A stretch of 64,000 nucleotides of DNA from Neofusicoccum parvum (GCA_020912385.1 CP087213.1:2108001-2172000), one strand, 5' to 3'; counted from the stretch's first letter, positions 33,261 to 45,964 are shown. Made by a program: numbers and translations. The notes: generated by a model from the sequence alone, not told the origin.

Positions 33261-35727
33261 ACCGATAGTTGCTCCGGTGATAGGATCCTTTATACTGAGA
33301 GTTTCCTTTGGAATAGTGATGGTCTTGTTCTTGGTGTGCAGCTCAACACGAGCCTCGAGGTCAGTGGTGTCCTTCACGATACCGAGCAGACCCTTGTAGG
33401 CGCCCTTACGGACAATGACTGTCTTGCCAAGCATCCTATCGCGACCCATAGTCTTGGGTGGAGCCATAGTGCCAGGTCCGTTGGGTCCTTGCCGCAAGTC
33501 TTGCCTTTGCATGAGAGGGTTCATCTTGGACAAGTCGGGCCCAGCACTGCTGACCTTGCCACTTTTCGCGGCGACGGTAGTGACATTGCCTGAGCGAACG
33601 ACGAAGCAACCAGCATTCTCCGCACGGTTCTTGTTCTGAACGAAGAGGTAGCTGCGGTGGATGTGAAGCACACGACCTTGACGCTGTTCGCCGCCGTACT
33701 CCTTCACGGTGTCCTCCGTCCGGATTTCAGAGCCGTCTCTGTCAGTTGCCACAGCATTCTTGCGCCGGTCGACTCGATTCGAAATGTTTGACGGGAGAAG
33801 AGTGCGGACTTGGCCATTCTGGTCCAGAACACGGAGCGACTCGCGGTCCACTTTGATTACGCAGGCAACTGTCGAGGCATCCAGTTGCACAAGCTCGAAG
33901 AGATCGTACTTCGAATCACCCTGCATACCACCGCTGTCGGAAGCAACGCGCAAGTCTCTGCTGAAGACGGTGATTTCCTGGTTGGTGGAATCCGTAAGGA
34001 GTGTAACGCGTTCGGCCCTGACCTTGATGACCATACCAACTTCATCGTGGTACTTGCTACCGCCGACCACTTTGACGTGGTCTCCTTCCTTGAACAGCTT
34101 CCGGAGCGACTTGACGGGTGCCTCGACCGTCTGGCCCTTCAACTCGCCCTCTTGTACTTTGAGCGTGACGATGTCGTTGTGCACGCCAATGGCCTTGCCG
34201 GAAACACCTTGCTGCTCGCCGTGGTATATCTCAACCATGTCACCTGGCATGTAGTCGGCACCGGTCGATGCCTGCTTGAGAGTTGCCGCCAGGGCTGCGA
34301 GATCCAGGTTCTCGGTGCCATCCTCTCCACCAGCTGCGAACCTCGTGACTTCTTCCAGGCGAGGGTTGACATTTTCAGTCTGAAGTTGGTTGAGCTTGAC
34401 AGTCTTCTCGAGGAATCCATCGATGTAGCGATCCTTCTTGTAAATCCAGATGCGGTGGCCAGCCAATGAATTCTCCTGGGTGAGGAATTTGATATGCTTC
34501 TTCTTGGCTTCCGTCTCGCTGAACAGTCTGGGAGGAGGCCGACTTGTCAGAGTGCCAGGCCGCTTGCGCTTGTTGGCGTCAGGGAGGGCGTTGGGATCCT
34601 CGTTGAGACCATAGTCAAGACGGGGGATCAGGCGAATCGTGACCTCATTGCCGTTTGCTTCGACCTCCGTGACCTGGGCCAAGTCTCCTGCATACAGCCC
34701 GCCGCCCTTGATACGCACGTACATACCCTCACTGAGTTCCTTCGACTTCTTGACGCGGAGCAGATCGGGCATTTCCTTGAGAGGTACCAGCACCATCTTG
34801 CCGCGGGGATAACAGAAGGAGATGTTCTCGCAAGCAGCCAATGCGGAGGCCTGCTTGCGGGCTTCGACGTAGATGTAGCCTGACATGACGCTACCGCGCT
34901 CAAAGACGGAGCAGAGCTCGAGAGGCTCGCGGGTCATCAGGCGGTCCTCAAACCTCTTCATAATGTCGTACACAACTTCCTTCTCTTTGCCCGGCTTACA
35001 CTTCACACCCCAGATGGTCGGATCGTCGACGCTTGGCAGCAGCAACCTCTGCGGGAGGACATCCGAGTGTACTGCCGAGGCGCGGTTGCGTCCGTAGCGC
35101 TCCTTGAGGGCAGCCGCCTGCTTCTCCGCATCCATGCTAGCCTCGAGTTCACGTTGTCTGTCAAGCTCCCTGTGGCGGCGGTCGTCGTTCTCGGCGCCGG
35201 CGGGCATATCGAGCAGGTCATCCGGGTGCGTCTCCTCGGGGAGCTCGTCATCTTCGTCCAGCTCTTCTTCGTCTTCTTCGTCGACTTCGGCTTCGACATC
35301 GATGAACTGTAGGCGAGCGTCCCGCTTGCGGCGCTTGCGGTGGTGGCCCTGCTAGCGTGTCAGCGAATTTGATACTTGGCGGAGCGCGCGCTGGGTGACG
35401 CGCGCAGCGGGGACTGACCACGACTTCCTCCTCATCCTCGTCCTCTTCTTCCTCGTCGTCCTCCTCGTCACCGCCCTCCTCATCATCGTCGCCCTCCTCG
35501 TCGTCCTCAGCTGCGCCACCCTCATCCTCGTCGGGGCTCTGGTGCCTGCTGGGCTTCTTGGAGGCCGGCCTGCTGTGCCTCACTTCATCTTCATCGTCAT
35601 CGTCGTGGTTCTGGTCGTTGTCCCTGCGGCCATCATCTTCGTTGTCAGAGCCGACGGGCGGCTCGTAGTTGAAGGGCTCGTCGTCGGACTCGGAGCCTGC
35701 GAGGTCAGCGTCGCGGATGGACGCCAT
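32351..35727 (-). CDS. SPT5: Transcription elongation factor SPT5
   Basis: Large subunit of DSIF; with Spt4 it clamps RNA polymerase II and recruits capping, histone and termination factors. Exons 35419-35727, 32856-35348 and 32351-32773 sum to 3225 nt, 1074 aa. N-terminus (~residues 1-165) is strongly acidic. The NGN domain follows (PTIWGVKCKPGKEKEVVYDI, CSVFERGSVMSGYIYVEARK). Several KOW modules are visible: YVRIKGGGLYAGDLAQV, ADYMPGDMVEIYHGEQQGVS, FKEGDHVKVVGGSKYHDEVG and LGKTVIVRKGAYKGLLGIVK. The C-terminal region is repetitive: GGRTPAW and SRTPAW units, GGSTAYGG units, then TPGAF/TPGFS units, the substrate type for CTR kinases. Start MASIRDADLAGSESDDEP. Head-to-head with the WDR6 gene. 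Confidence 0.97.
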
Positions 35728-36052
35728 GGTGCAATTGCGCGGTCGCGCGGGGTGACGGTGGCAATGCGAGCGAGCGCGACAGGCGTCCGGCGGGAGCGGT
35801 GCAGAAACCGGGCGACGGAGTGGGTGTCGTGGTCGAGGAAGCGCGGGCAGCAGAGGATGATGTTTCTTTGTGGTGACGATGGAGGTCAAGGTTGCTGGCA
35901 GCTGCGCGCGCTGACATTCTGGACGGGGGCGCCGCGCCCCGGCAACTCCCGCCGCCGCCGCATCTTCACGTGACTCGGCGAAACCCCGGCTTCTGGCGCG
36001 GGCTGCATGTTTTCTCGCGCTCAACACCACGCTCTGCACGCAAACTATCCTC
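35728..36052. promoter_or_regulatory. Divergent promoter between SPT5 and WDR6-like gene
   Basis: Only 325 bp separate the two start codons, so both promoters must lie here. GC-rich, no TATA seen. Both flanking genes act in basic gene expression, which fits a shared constitutive promoter; this is inference. Confidence 0.6.
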
Positions 36053-39000
36053 ATGTCCGTCCCGCTGCATGTGAGCTGCCCTCCACTCAATCGCCTGCCC
36101 ATTGGTACTCATCGTGCACCAGCATGCATGCACACGCACTCCGGTGACGGCTCTGGCCTTTGCGGGTCGATATGTCCTCGCGGCTGAAGGCCCATTTCTG
36201 CGCGTCTTCCTTAGAGATGGCGTGGAGTGCCTCTTCACGGAGAGGATTTTCAAGAACCAGACAGTCCACGGCCTTGTAGTTATCGACGCGTCGCAGCCGG
36301 ATTATTCATCAGTCCTCGCCTACGGAGGCCATCTTGTTCGCTACCTGCGCGTCGCGCATGATGAGGTTACGCGGACGGTCGCCCTGGACCAGGGGCCTGC
36401 CGCCCGGGTTTCAGACTGGGTTTTAGATCTCGCCCACCCTTTTTATGAGCTTGACCGCCCCCCAAGCTCTGCTGCCAATGCAAGTGATCCTCCTGCCGCG
36501 ACAACCGTGGCTGTCACGGCCCACAACCAAATCGTACGACTTTGCTGGACAAGCACTTCGCCAAGTACTTGTACTCCCAAAGCGCCCCTCTTGACCGTCT
36601 CCAACTTGTCCGTCAGCTCCCGCTGCATTCTCTACTCGGCACATCTCTCTTGGCTCTCCACAGCCAAGGTTCTTGTCGCCTCAGGAACCGCCTTCGGTGA
36701 GATCCTGGTCTGGTCCTGCGATTTCGAAGACCTCAGCAACCCCCGGTCGTGCGTTCACCACTTCTTCACAGGTCACGAGGGCTCGATTTTTGGCGTTCGG
36801 ATATCGCCCCTTTTCTCACTGCCAGGCGACGACGCTTCTCGCCATCAGTTGCTAGCGAGCTGCAGCGATGACCGAACAGTGCGCATCTGGGATATCTCCC
36901 GACTTCCAGCAGGCAGGGACCTTTCCACTGCCGACGATGCCCTCGGGCTAGTGCAGGACCGGGAAACGGGGTTCGGCGCCAACCTTACGTCAGATCAAGA
37001 AAACTGCCTCACCGTGGCCTGGGGACACACTTCGCGCGTGTGGGCCATCCGCTTCGTTGGGCCATCCCCGGCTCACCCGGCTTATCGCCTGGTGTCCTTT
37101 GGAGAGGATGCAACAAGTCGCGTCTGGGACCTCGACTGCAAGTCATTTGCAGAAGGGCAAATGCCGCGCTTGAAAGTTGCCACGCGGCTTCTCGACACGC
37201 GGGCCTTTCACTCAGGCAAGAACATCTGGGCCATGGACTTGGCATGTTCCCCGGATTTTGCTAGCTTCGAAACCATCACCGGTGCCGCAGACAGTGCCAT
37301 AGTCAGGTACCACTGGCCCTTGGCACCCCTCGAGTCAGTGTCGCCCCAACCAACGACAGACGCGCACAGGTGCTGTGGCTTTGTCTCTGACCGCGTGGTC
37401 GTATCCGCGACAAACAGCGGCAAGATCATAAGGGGCAGAGATGATAGCAACAGTTTCGTGTGGGAAGTCGTGGATCAAATTGACGACTTGAAAGGCTATT
37501 CAGTTTCAGCCGGCTTACCCGAGTGCGGCATTGCATTTCTGGCTGGTAATAGCGGCAGCATCTATTGCTACCAGGATAGCACGCGCGGCTGCCCCATCGT
37601 TGCCCGAATGAGCCGGAAAGTCTCGGGAATTTTCGCCTCACAGTTTTGGGATTCCAACGGTGCAAGGTTCATCAGCCTCATTGTCACAACAGTCGGCGCC
37701 AAGATCGCTGATTGCTTCCTTTTCTTGTGGGATTCTGAATCCTTGGAGCTAAAGTTGACGCAGAGGATAGCGCTTGAGCTGCCGCGTTCATTCGTTGTAA
37801 CGAGCGCGCTGTACGTCCCAAATTCCGGTCAAGCACTGATTTTCCTAGGCGCCAGGAGTGGGTTGGTGGCAACATTCTCAAACCCAACCCCAGGAGAAAA
37901 TCCGACGGATGATGTCTTCAAGCACTGCGCCATTTACGAGCTTCATGCGCCGGAGACCGTCACCTCTCTGGCCTGGACGCCATCCGAGGTGCCATCGCAG
38001 CATTTCAGCCCTCTCGGCCATTTGCTTTCCGTCGGGCGAGATGGCTGTTATGCCGCGACAGAGGTTTGGTCCGACAGACCTGCCGTTATTGCCCACCGAC
38101 TCAGCTTACCTTTCGGCCCGAATGTCGAGGGGTGCTTTGTTGACGGAGGTAGCCTCATTGTGTACGGATTCCGCGGCAAGCACTTCGTTGTAGTCAATGC
38201 TTCTACGGAGCAGGAGCTCTTTTCTGTGGAATGTGGCGGCGCTCACCGCATTTGGAGCTTCTCCCCATCCAGGACTGGTGAGGGAGGTACCTTTGTGTGG
38301 AACCAGGCTTCTACGCTCAAGCTGTATTCCGCGATGGGACTCTCCCACCGAGTCGTCCGAAGCGGTGGTCATGGTAGGGAACTCAAGGCTGCGGCGGCAT
38401 GTCCGAGCGATCCGTGCGTAGTTGCAACCGGAGCGGAAGACACTACAATCCGCATCTTTGAATATACCACGCATAACGGCGCCCAGTTTGACTTCAGGTG
38501 CGTGAGAGTACTTCGGAAGCACGTCACGGGCATCCAGCATCTCGCATGGTCTGAAGACGGAAGGTACCTCTTCAGCAGTGGTGGGTACGAGGAGTTTTTC
38601 GTCTGGAGGATACGTAGGCTCCCGGTGATTGGCCTCGGCGTGGTATGCGAGGCAGTATGCCCTCCGGAGAGCGAGCTGCCTGACCTGCGAATAATGAGCT
38701 TTGCTGTTCGAGAAGGTTCGTCCTCGAAGACGGGAGTTAGCGACGATGAGTTTATCGTCACCCTCGTCTACTCTGACTCGACCATCAGAGTAAGTTGCAG
38801 CCCCGCATTCGATTCCACCACCAGCCGACTGACCGATTCCTCCAACAGACCTACTCATACACCTCCACACCCTCCGCCAAGATATTCAACCTCATCCACG
38901 TAGGCACCTACCTCACATCCTGCCTCACGCAAACCATCCACCTCAGCACCTCTCTTCTCCTCACCGCCGGTACCGACGGTCACATTGCCTTCTGGCCCCT

Positions 39001-39577
39001 ACCATCTCCCACAACCGCCCCCTCCGACGCCGACCCGTCCGACCCTCTCCCCCTCACCTTCATCTCCCGCACGAGACTCCACCAAAGCACCATCAAATCC
39101 CTCGCCCACATCGCCCTCTCCCACACAACAACCCTCCTCCTCACCGCTGGCGACGACAACGCCATCGCCTTCACCCTCCTACACCAAGCCACCACCGACA
39201 ACAGCGACCCCCCGGACACCAGCACCCTCCTCATTCCCCGCGCCCACGCAGCAACGATCACAGGAGCAGTACTGCTAGCGGCCCCCGCCAACGCAACCGA
39301 ACATGACACAAGGCTCTTCGCGGTGACATCGGGCTCCGACCAGCGGGTCAAGGTGTGGGCGATCGCAGTCTCGCTAGACAGGGCGTCGGAGGGCGTGGAA
39401 GCGCTACGCGTGACGCGGGTCGGCGACGAGGGGACGGCGGTAGCGGATGTGTCGGATGTAGTATGTTTAGCAGCGCCATCGCCATCGGAGGACCGAACGG
39501 TCATCGTCGTTGGGGTGGGGATGGAGGCGTGGAAGATCGGCACGCAGGAGTCCAAGCCAGGCAGGTGTACAAGCTAG
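36053..39577 (+). CDS. RTT10: WD40-repeat protein, WDR6/Rtt10 (Trm734) type
   Basis: Large multi-repeat WD40 protein; yeast Rtt10 is the partner of Trm7 for 2'-O-methylation of tRNA position 34, and Rtt10/WDR6 also link to trafficking. Exons 36053-36070 (ATG plus five codons, MSVPLH), 36123-38789 and 38849-39577 sum to 3414 nt, 1137 aa, with every phase zero. The N-terminus reads TPVTALAFAGRYVLAAEGPF. WD blocks include FTGHEGSIFGVRISPLF with LLASCSDDRTVRIWDISR, then AWGHTSRVWAIRFV with VSFGEDATSRVWDLDCKSF (the LASCSDDRT-IRIW and WGHxxRVW pattern is typical of WDR6). Later blocks: LRKHVTGIQHLAWSEDGRYL with FSSGGYEEFFVWRI and LLTAGDDNAIAFTLLH. The first in-frame ATG inside exon 2 would lose the first blade, which supports the micro first exon. 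Confidence 0.85.
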
Positions 39578-41211
39578 CACAGCAACCCACGCACACGCGC
39601 CAGCAGCGCGACGTCCACCCTAGTTATAATAACACCACGGGACCTCCGGCACCCAGCGTGGAAATCATGCCTGCTCCGTGACTGGCGGTTCGGAACGGCG
39701 GGGCGAAGTCGTGGCCGCATTTCTCGCATTCACGCCCCCTCCTCCTCCGTCCAACCCGAAAATCAGTCCACGACCTCGAATCCGAGCGGGCCAGCCGCGC
39801 TCCAAAAACGCCACGCACAAGCCATCCCGACAACCCATCCAGCCCATCCCCAGACCCGCACGAATAATCCCCCCTGCCGCCCTGCGGTCCACACAAGCAC
39901 CCGCGGATCTTAGCTGTGCGCGCCTTTCCCGTGCGGCAGAGCGCTCTGGCAGGAGATCGCGGCTGTGGCGCGGCGACTGAGTCCCCCCCGTGGAGATCAA
40001 AAGCGGTCCGCCGCGGTTAAGGTTATTTGGACGTTTGCTCGTGGGCGGGCGCCAAGAGTGGATGTTGGGTGTTTGCAGCACGCGTGCCTGGGGCTTTGCA
40101 CATGCACAAAATCGGTCGACGGCGGTCCGCGGATGGGCGGGGACGAAAGTATGCTGTGCTTCCGGCGGGCTTGCATGTGTGCATTCTTTTTTTTTGCTTT
40201 TTGTTGGGGTGTTTAGAGTTGCATTGCCTGCCATGTTGGTGGTGGTGGTGTGGTGGGTGGGTGGTGGTGGCCAAGACAAGGGTCCAGGGTCCGCAGCTGT
40301 GAGGGCTGGATATCTGGGGAAGGCGCTAGCTGGCGGGAGCGTGCTGTTCGTGTTAGTACTTCTAAGCAGCCCGAAGGAAGAGACCGCAGCTTCCACCACC
40401 AACATTTTGTCGATGTTTCTTTTGTTCTTTTTTTTTCTTCATTGCAGGCAACCAAGCCTTTCGTTACTGCCGTGCGACTGTGTCTCGACCCAGAGGTGTG
40501 GCACACCGCAAATCCTTCCGTGCTTGTTGCCGCCGAAGCAATCGGCGCCAAGGGTGGTACAGCAGCTAATTAATTGTGCACAGATCTTACGTTGCTTGAA
40601 TTCCTTTCGTGTACCACGTCAACTCTATCTGCACCACATGGTGCGAAAAGCCAAAAGTCAAACAGAGAGTCGGGTGGAGGGCTAGCGCTCCCTCATGGAG
40701 GTGGCGAGCAGGCAGGAGTGGGCGCGCGCACAGGGGTCCGTACGGCGCGCCTAACGAGATTACAGTACGCGGGCTGGAAGCGTGACATTTGGAAAATGTG
40801 AGACCGTTTGAGCACCAGGAAAGCGATTCATTTTGACGATTGGTTCAATGCGCCAGCACAAGCAAATCACGGCGCCTGATCTAGTTACCTAGCGTGGTAA
40901 CAAGATTGCTCTTTGAGGTAAAGTGGTAAAAATAAGTTGTTCGAAAAGCACTTCTACTTCAACTGTATACTCTGTCTATGCGTGGTATCGACAACCGCCC
41001 TCCATATACGCCTTCACTCCGCCGGCTACTCTCTAATAAGAGCCTTTTTTTTTCGTGCGCTCGTGACTCCCACCATCTTACAGTCGCCGCTGCTTTACAA
41101 CTCCTCGATGTGATGGAATGGGGAAAATAGAGTAATAGAATAGGAAACTGTAGTAAGGAAATTAATGCAAAAAGCCAAATATGCAAAACAAGTGCCTGGT
41201 ACGTCCTCCTT
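39578..41211. other. Intergenic region with poly-T tracts
   Basis: About 1.6 kb. Short poly-T runs at about 40190 and 40430, Gly/Val/Trp-type GT-rich repeats near 40230-40275 on the plus strand, and no protein-like frame. It lies between the WDR6 3' end and the acidic ORF. Confidence 0.5.
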
Positions 41212-41529
41212 CTAGACTTTGGTTTCCACAACGATGACATTGATCCGGCTGACCTCGTTTTCGTCATCCGAATCCGAATCTGAATCCGAGTCTTCCCCTT
41301 CCTCTCCCTCGCCCTCGTCGTCGTCGTCGTCGGAAGAATCGTCGGCTTCGTCGTCGGCGGCTTCGTCGTCTTCGGCGTCGTCTTCTTCTTCCTGGCGACG
41401 AACAGGCGCATTTTCCGCAATAGCGCGGGGAGAGTAGCGAAATTTGACAGGGGCATGATCATCTGCTTCATTGCGAAAACACAAAGTACATTTCAAATCA
41501 GAAATTAATGTTCGCCTATTCATCCTCAC
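41212..41529 (-). CDS. Possible small acidic protein or terminal exon
   Basis: Frame of 105 codons starting MRMNRRTLISDLKC, with a short folded-looking part (VKFRYSPRAIAENAPVRRQ). A long Asp/Glu/Ser tail follows, ending ENEVSRINVIVVETKV. The tail is GAC/GAG/TCG-rich, as in genuine acidic proteins, rather than CT-rich noise. It begins only 12 bp beyond the carbonic anhydrase stop on the same strand, so it could be the last exon of a separate gene whose 5' part overlaps, or just chance. A splice acceptor-like CAG before ATGATCATGCC suggests the ORF start may not be the true one. Function unknown. Confidence 0.35.
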   Translation of the reverse strand: MRMNRRTLISDLKCTLCFRNEADDHAPVKFRYSPRAIAENAPVRRQEEEDDAEDDEAADDEADDSSDDDDDEGEGEEGEDSDSDSDSDDENEVSRINVIVVETKV

Positions 41530-41540
41530 AGTCTCTACCG

Positions 41541-42663
41541 TCAGCCGATGATCTCATGGATGGCGCTATCGACTGATTGCAGCATGTTGCTCAGCGCGTA
41601 GAGTTGCTCCGCGTTGGTCGCGACTGTGCCGGATGACTCAGATCCGGAGGTCGTGTTTGCGGACTTACTGGCAGGGGCCTCTTCGGCGGCGACAGCCTCT
41701 TCGGGAGCGGCCTGGTTGTTGAGAACGGTCTGATCGAGCAGGTTGGCCTCGCCGAGCGAGTTCTGCGTGAAACGGCTGTTGAACTTGATGACGCTCTTGA
41801 TCGAGTTGTAGGTCGCGACGTTGATAGGCATGGGATGCTGGGTGATCAAGAAGGTGATACCCTCGGTGCAAGGAGGCGTCGTGAGGGAGCCGGTGTAGTT
41901 GAGCAGAGGAGTGGTCGTCAGGTGGCTGACCAGAGGCTCGAAGTTCAGAGCGCCGGTCTCAGTGAGCGTACCGGGGGTGTTGACTTCATCAATGTGCTGG
42001 ATGGTGTTGCTCAACAGTTCGGTGGTGCTGCCGTCCTCAGTCAACTGGAACAGGACAGCCAGAACAACGATGGCGCCGGATCCGTCAGCCGCCTCGTGCA
42101 CCATGTGCATCTCAAGAGGGAAGTACTCCTCATTGATGCGGTGCTCAGAGGGTGTGTGAAGATGGTACTGGGCCAGGCTGAACTCCACACCACCGACCGT
42201 GGTGGTGCCGTTGACGATGGTCTCGAGAGTGCTGCCAAGGTTTTCGAACTCGGCGGCCTCGACGTTGGCAATGTCAATAGCGGGGGCCTCAGTGGCCATG
42301 GAGACAGTGTCATCTGGAGCATGGTCAGCCTAATTGTTGATGATGTCGAAAAGTGGGTCAAGTCGGGGAAGAACGGAGGAAAAATCAAGTGTGGTGGTGT
42401 GGGGAGGCCAGGGTGTATGCGGGGGCGTGAAGATCCATACCAACGTTGATGGGTGACTGGTTGGAGCCCGTGTTGCACATTGTGTTGGCAGCCTCGATAT
42501 TCTGCCAGTTGAGAGGGCCGAGCATGCCAGTGTAGCCAAAGTTGCTGACCTCCACCTCGCCAGCGCGCTTCGTCAGGCGACGAGGCATCAACGAAGTGCC
42601 ATGGATGCAGCTTGCGCTGGCCGAGGAGAGCAGCAGAGCAACGGAAAGGAGGTTGGAAAGCAT
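41541..42663 (-). CDS. Secreted alpha-carbonic anhydrase
   Basis: Hydrates CO2 to bicarbonate outside the cell. Exons 42441-42663 and 41541-42313 sum to 996 nt, 331 aa; splice phase gives N-V-D-D-T at the junction. Residues 1-~18 are a signal peptide (MLSNLLSVALLLSSASAS). A KR site at the end of RRLTKR suggests pro-peptide processing. The alpha fold is clear: YTGMLGPLNWQNIEAANT, SNQSPINV, the zinc histidines in AQYHLHTPSEHRINEEYFP and LEMHMVHEAADG, and LNYTGSLTTPPCTEGITFLI. The C-terminal tail is Ala/Glu/Ser-rich. No GPI signal is evident. The alpha family is uncommon in fungi compared with beta-type but known in filamentous ascomycetes. Confidence 0.94.
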
Positions 42664-44461
42664 GATGAATAGGGTTGGAAGGATAAGTCCCGGACGGTAG
42701 GCAGTTGATGAACAAGAAAGAGTGAATGCGACCAAAGCGCAGTAGAGTTCAACACCACGGAAAGAGCGGAAGCCAGAGACTTAAGAATGATTGAAGATCG
42801 GATTGGGAGCTGCCAGAGCTGGTATCCACGTGTGGCCTCTTTTAAACGGAAGGCAAATTACCCCCCGGGCTTATGTAGGAGCACAAAGCACCGACGATGA
42901 TCACGGAAGGCCTCCAGTTCTGCCTGGGACATCGCCGCAGGCCGGCGCCTGGGACGTCTCCATCTTGGTTTGACTGGGCGTGGCAGCAAAAGCACTTGGC
43001 AGAGGCGATACCGCCACGATTATTCTTCGCGTGCCGGATCCGCGTAGACGACAGACGGGCGCAGGCTGACTGGATTATTGCAATCCCCTCGGTCTGACTT
43101 GGCCCGTCAACCTGGCTTGGCGCTGATGCGGGCTGGAGCCCTGCGGCAATCCCCTTGACGCGACGAGGACCAGGCTCTCCGACGGGCCAAGCAACGTGGA
43201 GAGGCGACGTCCGCGCGGAGGATGCCCAGAGGCCGGATTGCCGCTGAACTTATATCAAAAGTCGCAATCCATCACCGTCCCAGGATGACAACATAAAGTG
43301 GTCTGATTGATGTGCCGCCCGCAACCTTCATCGCCATAAGGTCAGCAGGCGTCCGCTCAGGCCCGCTGTTGAGGGAGCGCCGATTTCCCCGAATACGCGG
43401 AGAGTTGCAATCTGAGATGAGTGTACGATTAATGGGGGGCCAGGGCGCTGCGCGAGTCCTCACACGCGGCTGGAGCAGCACGCGCTCTTGGCGATGACGG
43501 GAGGCGGGCTGCGCACATGGGGGCGTTCGGCTGCGCCGCTGCAATGACATGGGATTATTTGGATGGGGTGCAGGACGACGTTGAAGGCTTGGCAGCGGCA
43601 GCCATCAGGCCACACGCGGCTAAACTACCGTTCGGGACAACCCACGCGGCCTGGAACGGTAAGTGGGCGCGCGCTGGCTGGACGGGTTGCGGGGAGTGGC
43701 CGGGTCGAGTTTCAGCCCCGGGAGCTGGACGTTGCCTGGCTATGCGGGAGCCGCGGAGGCGGTTTCTGGCGACAAGCCGGATTTGCAGCCTTCCTGCTCG
43801 TCGCAATGCTTGCGCGGGCCCAGGGGAAGGGGCGTTTGAAGACACGAAAGGCGATAGGCGAAGAGCACGCCTTGCGGCCAGCCTGGCCGGGAAATGCTGA
43901 CCACGCGGCACCGCCTGGCTTGCCGCGAGAGTCAGAGCCAGCTGCTCGGCGCAATGTGGGAGCTGCCGGCGCTGTCAGCTGCAACGCACTGGAGCGCTGG
44001 GCCGAGTGCGCGACTCGCACGGCGAACAGGCGTTCAGAGCATTAATCATGGCCGTCGAGCGGGAGGGCGGACAGGGAGGAGGCCGAATTGAGGAGCGAAC
44101 AAGCCTTTTTCTTGACTCGCCGCCGTTGTGCGACAGGAGCCGGAGCTGGGACGGCGTGTTCGCCGTTGTCGCGTCGCGCGCGCGCTGATTGGCCCCGCCG
44201 CTGACTCAGCCGGCCATCTGCCGCGCCCCAAGCTCTGGGGAAGCTGGCAGCGGCGAGGCTCTAGCTCCGCCCTTGGCCGCCCAGCGGCAGGTCATCTGCG
44301 TCGGCCTCGACGCCTCAGGCACATCTCAGACAACACTGCCCGCGTGCCCGCTGCGCTCGTGGCCCCCCCATCAGCGCCGTCGTAGGCGTCCCCAGCCCAC
44401 CGCACGACGTGAGTCCCCCCGCCCCCTCCGCGCCCGCTCGTCAAGCGTCAAGCTCACCGTC
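42664..44461. other. Intergenic, divergent promoters
   Basis: About 1.8 kb between the divergent carbonic anhydrase and Atg28-like genes. GC-rich open frames occur on both strands but overlap each other and lack motifs. 44180-44461 looks like a CT-rich 5' leader. Confidence 0.5.
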
Positions 44462-45964
44462 ATGTCTTTGTTCAGCTCTTGGACGCGCCTGCACCACGCG
44501 TCGGCGAGCTCCAGCTCCCCCACCGCACCCCGCGCATACGAGCATGAGCTGCCGCTCTGGCGCCAGAAGCATCCCAGAGCCATGGCTTCGCCGGCGTCTT
44601 CGCCTCCGCCGCCCCCCGTCTTCCCGCCCGCGCCCGTCACCGCGAGCATCCACGCCTCCACCGCCCGCCTGAAGCAGAACCGGGCGCTGCCCGACAGCAT
44701 GGTCCTGCTCCGCCGCCAGGAAAAGCAACTGCACGACGAGCTGCAAGATCTGCTCTACGCCCAGGAAGAGGCCCTGCGCGCTGCCTCCATGGGCACGGAC
44801 GACGCTGATCTCAGCGGCAGCGTAACGCCCACTGTGCGCAGCTTGGCAGATAAGGCGAGGTCGCCGGACCGTCAGCCAACGCGGTCTAATATTGGAGTAC
44901 GAGGGGTGAGAAAGGCCATCCGCTCGGCCATGCGTCAGCTTGCCACTGTTAAGTCCGACGAGGCGCGTTTGCTGGACCACGACCGTTCGGGGAATAGCTC
45001 GGTGATCCAGAAACTGTCCGGCTGGGCCGATCAGAGGCAAGGGCTGGAGAATCAGATCCGCGAAATTGAGCAGGGTGATGAGGGCGCGAAGACGGCTGCA
45101 CTAAGGCAGGAGGCAGACGTGTTGGACGGCGAGATCCAAGAGCTCGAAGAAAAGTTGCGCGGCATGAAGGCTCGGCACCGGAGACTTCTATCGGACATCG
45201 CCGAGATAGAAAACTCTGTGCAGTCCAAACTGTCGTCTTACAAGGCGTCCCTTTCTATCCTGGACGCCGACATCAATGCCTTCCTGCGCACTTCATCGGC
45301 GCGTGACCGCCAGACCAGCGAAGCACCCTTCTTCAAGATCCATCCCAAACGACGGACCCTGAACATGGCAAGGGACCACTGGGAGGACGAGCAGGCGAGC
45401 ATCGAGAAGCAGCGCCAAGAGACCGAGACAGAACGCGAAGCCTTGCAACAAGGGGCGGTCATGTGGAACGACGTTGTGCACAGGATCACGGAATTCGAGA
45501 AGCACATTGCAGAAGCTACGCGGCACCAGACAGCCAGCGCAGACCCAACCGCCGAGGCGAAAGACCTCATTGCCCACCTGGTAGAGACGATAAACTATAT
45601 TGAATCCCAGCTTGAGCTAGCGGAGGACCGAGGGTGGAAGCTGCTGGTGGCCTGCATAGGCGCCGAGCTCAATGCTCTACATGAGGGGCGGCGCATGTTG
45701 GAGGCCATGCTGCAAGCGGCAGGCGAGATCTCGCCCACGATAGAGCGCGAGAAGTTGCTTGGTGACGTTGAGGTGGAGTTCCAGCCGAGCAGCTTGGCGA
45801 ACAGCCAGACCCTGCAGCAGAACAGGGACCTGGACGGGGTCGCGGCTGCCAAACAAATGCCGGCTCGGCAGGCTCGACACGATTACCACAGCACAGATGA
45901 GGACGAGCCGGACCCGGAACTGCTCATATCGCACCAGGACACCGACGACGAGCATCTTGGGTGA
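44462..45964 (+). CDS. atg28: Atg28-like autophagy protein (coiled coil)
   Basis: Single-exon protein of 500 aa starting MSLFSSWTRLHHASASSSSP. The N-terminal ~150 residues are Pro/Ser-rich with an LLRRQEKQLHDELQDLLYAQ helix. The core (~140-460) is a long heptad-like coiled coil: GVRGVRKAIRSAMRQLATVK, LENQIREIEQGDEGAKTAAL, LDGEIQELEEKLRGMKARHR, and SVQSKLSSYKASLSILDADI. The C-terminus is acidic (TDEDEPDPELL). This order (disordered N-term, 'RGARRGI..AM..L'-like start of coiled coil, K/R-rich Leu-Ser-Ser-Tyr block) matches my knowledge of fungal Atg28, which supports selective autophagy of peroxisomes in yeasts. Identification rests on pattern recognition and could be another coiled-coil protein. 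The longer open frame to 44189 is leader-like. Confidence 0.65.
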   Translation: MSLFSSWTRLHHASASSSSPTAPRAYEHELPLWRQKHPRAMASPASSPPPPPVFPPAPVTASIHASTARLKQNRALPDSMVLLRRQEKQLHDELQDLLYAQEEALRAASMGTDDADLSGSVTPTVRSLADKARSPDRQPTRSNIGVRGVRKAIRSAMRQLATVKSDEARLLDHDRSGNSSVIQKLSGWADQRQGLENQIREIEQGDEGAKTAALRQEADVLDGEIQELEEKLRGMKARHRRLLSDIAEIENSVQSKLSSYKASLSILDADINAFLRTSSARDRQTSEAPFFKIHPKRRTLNMARDHWEDEQASIEKQRQETETEREALQQGAVMWNDVVHRITEFEKHIAEATRHQTASADPTAEAKDLIAHLVETINYIESQLELAEDRGWKLLVACIGAELNALHEGRRMLEAMLQAAGEISPTIEREKLLGDVEVEFQPSSLANSQTLQQNRDLDGVAAAKQMPARQARHDYHSTDEDEPDPELLISHQDTDDEHLG